DNA from: Ochromonadaceae sp. CCMP2298
Taxonomy: Eukaryota > Sar > Synurophyceae > Ochromonadales > Ochromonadaceae
NCBI GenBank assembly: GCA_026770595.1
Contig: MU633893.1
Location: 1-20,333 of the forward strand
Reading direction: 5' to 3'
DNA: 20,333 nucleotides
Each line of letters opens with the position of its first letter. The first letter of the stretch is position 1. Shown in pieces: positions 19,081-20,333 of the stretch. A program made the position numbers and the translations under genes. The notes under the pieces are model-generated. The model ran no database searches. It was not told where the DNA came from and saw only the letters and a program-made list of their open reading frames with translations.

Positions 19081-20134
19081 ATGAGAGCCTCCGCCGCCTT
19101 AATCCCACTGCTGGGACTGCTCCTGCAGTCCAGTCAGGCATACAGAGCGCCTCACAGCAGAAGCTGTTTATGCATCAATAGATTAAGTAGACCCGGTGTA
19201 GGAGTAGGCAAGCATGCAAGGTTCAACCTCAGCCCCCTGCCGTTGTTGGAAAAGGGCAGCGAGCTGCAGAGCCAGGAGGAGGTAATCAGTGCGACGATAG
19301 ACCCGGAGGATAACTCAGCAAAAGCAGGGTGGAATTTCGAAACAGCTGAGCTGCCGCCCCTCGCGTGGAAGGGGTTGATGCTCTTCATCTGCGTAGTGTG
19401 GGCGACCAACTTCGCGGTTATCAAGAAGATCTTCGATGTGCTTCCGGACGGTGTGCTGGACCCCTCACTCTACGTGGCCTGCCGGTTTTCCCTCGCGGCG
19501 ATAGTCACCGCACCCTTTCTGATCGGCTCTAAGCTGGAGTGGGGCCTGGTGCGCAACGGTATAGCTGTGGGACTTTGTGTTTTTGTGGGGTACATCGGGC
19601 AGTCCTTGGGCATACTCGAGAGCACAGCTAACAAGACAGCCTTCTTCTGCTCCCTGAACGTGGTCTGGGTGGCGCTCGTGACGGGCGTGCGCACGCAGAC
19701 GTTCAAGAAGAAGACATGGGCGGCCGTGACGCTGGCCATACTCGGAGCAGCGGTTATCGAGCTGAAGGGTTTCGTGACACCCGAACTCAACGACCTCTGG
19801 CTCGTCCTACAGCCCATCGGCTTTGGCTCAGGCTATCTCGTTCTGGAGGAGAATATGAAGGAGTACCCTCAGAGCGCACGCGCCATAACTGCCATAAAGC
19901 TGCTCACAATCGCCACCTTGACCACTCTATGGGCCGGCTTGGACGGTCACAGTGTGGCGGACCTTGCACCCATCCTGGAGAACCCTATCGCCACAGCGGG
20001 CATCATGTACACAGGTCTGATCACCACGGCGCTGGCGATATATATGCAGAGCGTCGTGTTCAAGAAGGTATCCTCTACAGACGCCTCCATAATCCTAACC
20101 TCAGAGCCCATATGGGCCTCGGCCTTCGCTGTCG
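19081..20134 (+). CDS. EamA/DMT-family transporter with probable plastid bipartite presequence (first exon)
   Basis: The first exon encodes 351 residues and ends at a strong donor (G|GTAAGT at 20134/20135) in phase 1; the rest lies beyond the window. The chosen ATG (19081) opens a signal peptide, MRASAALIPLLGLLLQSSQA, followed by YRAPHSRSCLCINRLSRPG. An aromatic residue straight after the cleavage site plus a basic, Ser-containing stretch is the pattern of heterokont plastid presequences (the ASAF-type motif). Two EamA repeats follow: residues 95-235 (WKGLMLFICVVWATNFAVIK, YVACRFSLAAIVTAPFLIG, LVTGVRTQ, AAVTLAILGAAVIELKG) and 240-351 (LWLVLQPIGFGSGYLVLEE to SIILTSEPIWASAFAVG). The fold is about 9-10 TM helices. 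EamA proteins move small metabolites; the substrate is unknown. An in-frame ATG at 18838 would add 81 residues and hide the signal peptide, so I reject it. Confidence 0.88.
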
Positions 20135-20333
20135 GTAAGTAGGGTGCGGTGCGGGGATGCTGGAGTGCTAGGGTGATGGGATGTGAATGCCCTATCCGGA
20201 TTTCTACTATATGATCTCTACTCCATTCATTCTGCTCTCAAACCCTCCCTTAACCTTTCTCATTACCTCCTACATCACTCGCCCCTCTGCCCTCCCTGCC
20301 CCCCTACCCCCCTACCCTACCCTACCCTACCCT
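20135..20333 (+). other. Start of a transporter intron ending in CCCTA repeats
   Basis: The sequence after the GTAAGT donor soon loses coding character and becomes strongly C/T-rich. It ends in CCCTA pentamers (20310-20333). No acceptor is reached before the window ends. Confidence 0.7.

Noticed and set aside
20310-20333. CCCTA pentamer run at the right edge, telomere-like
   Set aside because: Only about five units, and pentamers (TAGGG) rather than TTAGGG. It lies within a C/T-rich intron that has to continue for the transporter to be completed, so an intronic repeat is the simpler reading.

Overview
The window is nuclear DNA from a eukaryote, most likely a flagellate photosynthetic stramenopile (ochrophyte alga) or a close relative with a secondary plastid. 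The genes are single-copy eukaryotic housekeeping genes (CIAO1, CCT7, RagA/Gtr1, RRP6/EXOSC10 and mS34) interrupted by short GT-AG introns. A transporter starts with what looks like a signal peptide plus transit peptide whose cleavage site is followed by an aromatic residue, as in heterokont plastid import. A surface protein carries the Pro-Thr-Ala linkers and an RRQLA-type motif that are common in stramenopiles. A small ORF resembles the ciliary microtubule inner protein CFAP141. I cannot name the species.

Layout. 14-1873 (-): multi-exon membrane protein with a signal peptide, running off the left edge. 2165-2454: foldback element 1. 2755-3750 (+): CIAO1. About 3908-4357: foldback element 2. 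4517-7372 (+): Golgi-type sulfotransferase-like gene in about five exons. 7629-9446 (-): CCT7, two exons. 9819-10157 (+): CFAP141-like. 10276-11576 (-): RagA/Gtr1, five exons. 12041-15130 (+): RRP6/EXOSC10, three exons. 15492-15962 (-): mS34-like mitoribosomal protein, three exons. 16338-17786 (+): ankyrin protein, three exons. 18001-18406 and 18462-18791: foldback elements 3 and 4. 19081 to beyond 20134 (+): EamA-family transporter, cut by the right edge inside an intron.

Four gene pairs are head-to-head with short shared promoter regions: the gene at 14-1873 with CIAO1, CCT7 with the CFAP141-like gene, RagA with RRP6, and mS34 with the ankyrin gene. Functions span Fe-S cluster assembly, chaperonin folding, TORC1 nutrient signalling, RNA decay, mitochondrial translation, cilia and plastid transport. 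I see no operon-like functional grouping. Introns of several plus-strand genes are almost pure pyrimidine on the coding strand and carry simple repeats.

The least ordinary signal is in the AT-rich intergenic islands. Four long inverted repeats (about 290-450 bp) have different outer arms, yet three of them share a 28-nt two-block core, AGTAYAGTA-N9-TTGCACATCT, with constant spacing. This looks like a family of non-autonomous foldback or MITE elements with a conserved internal site.
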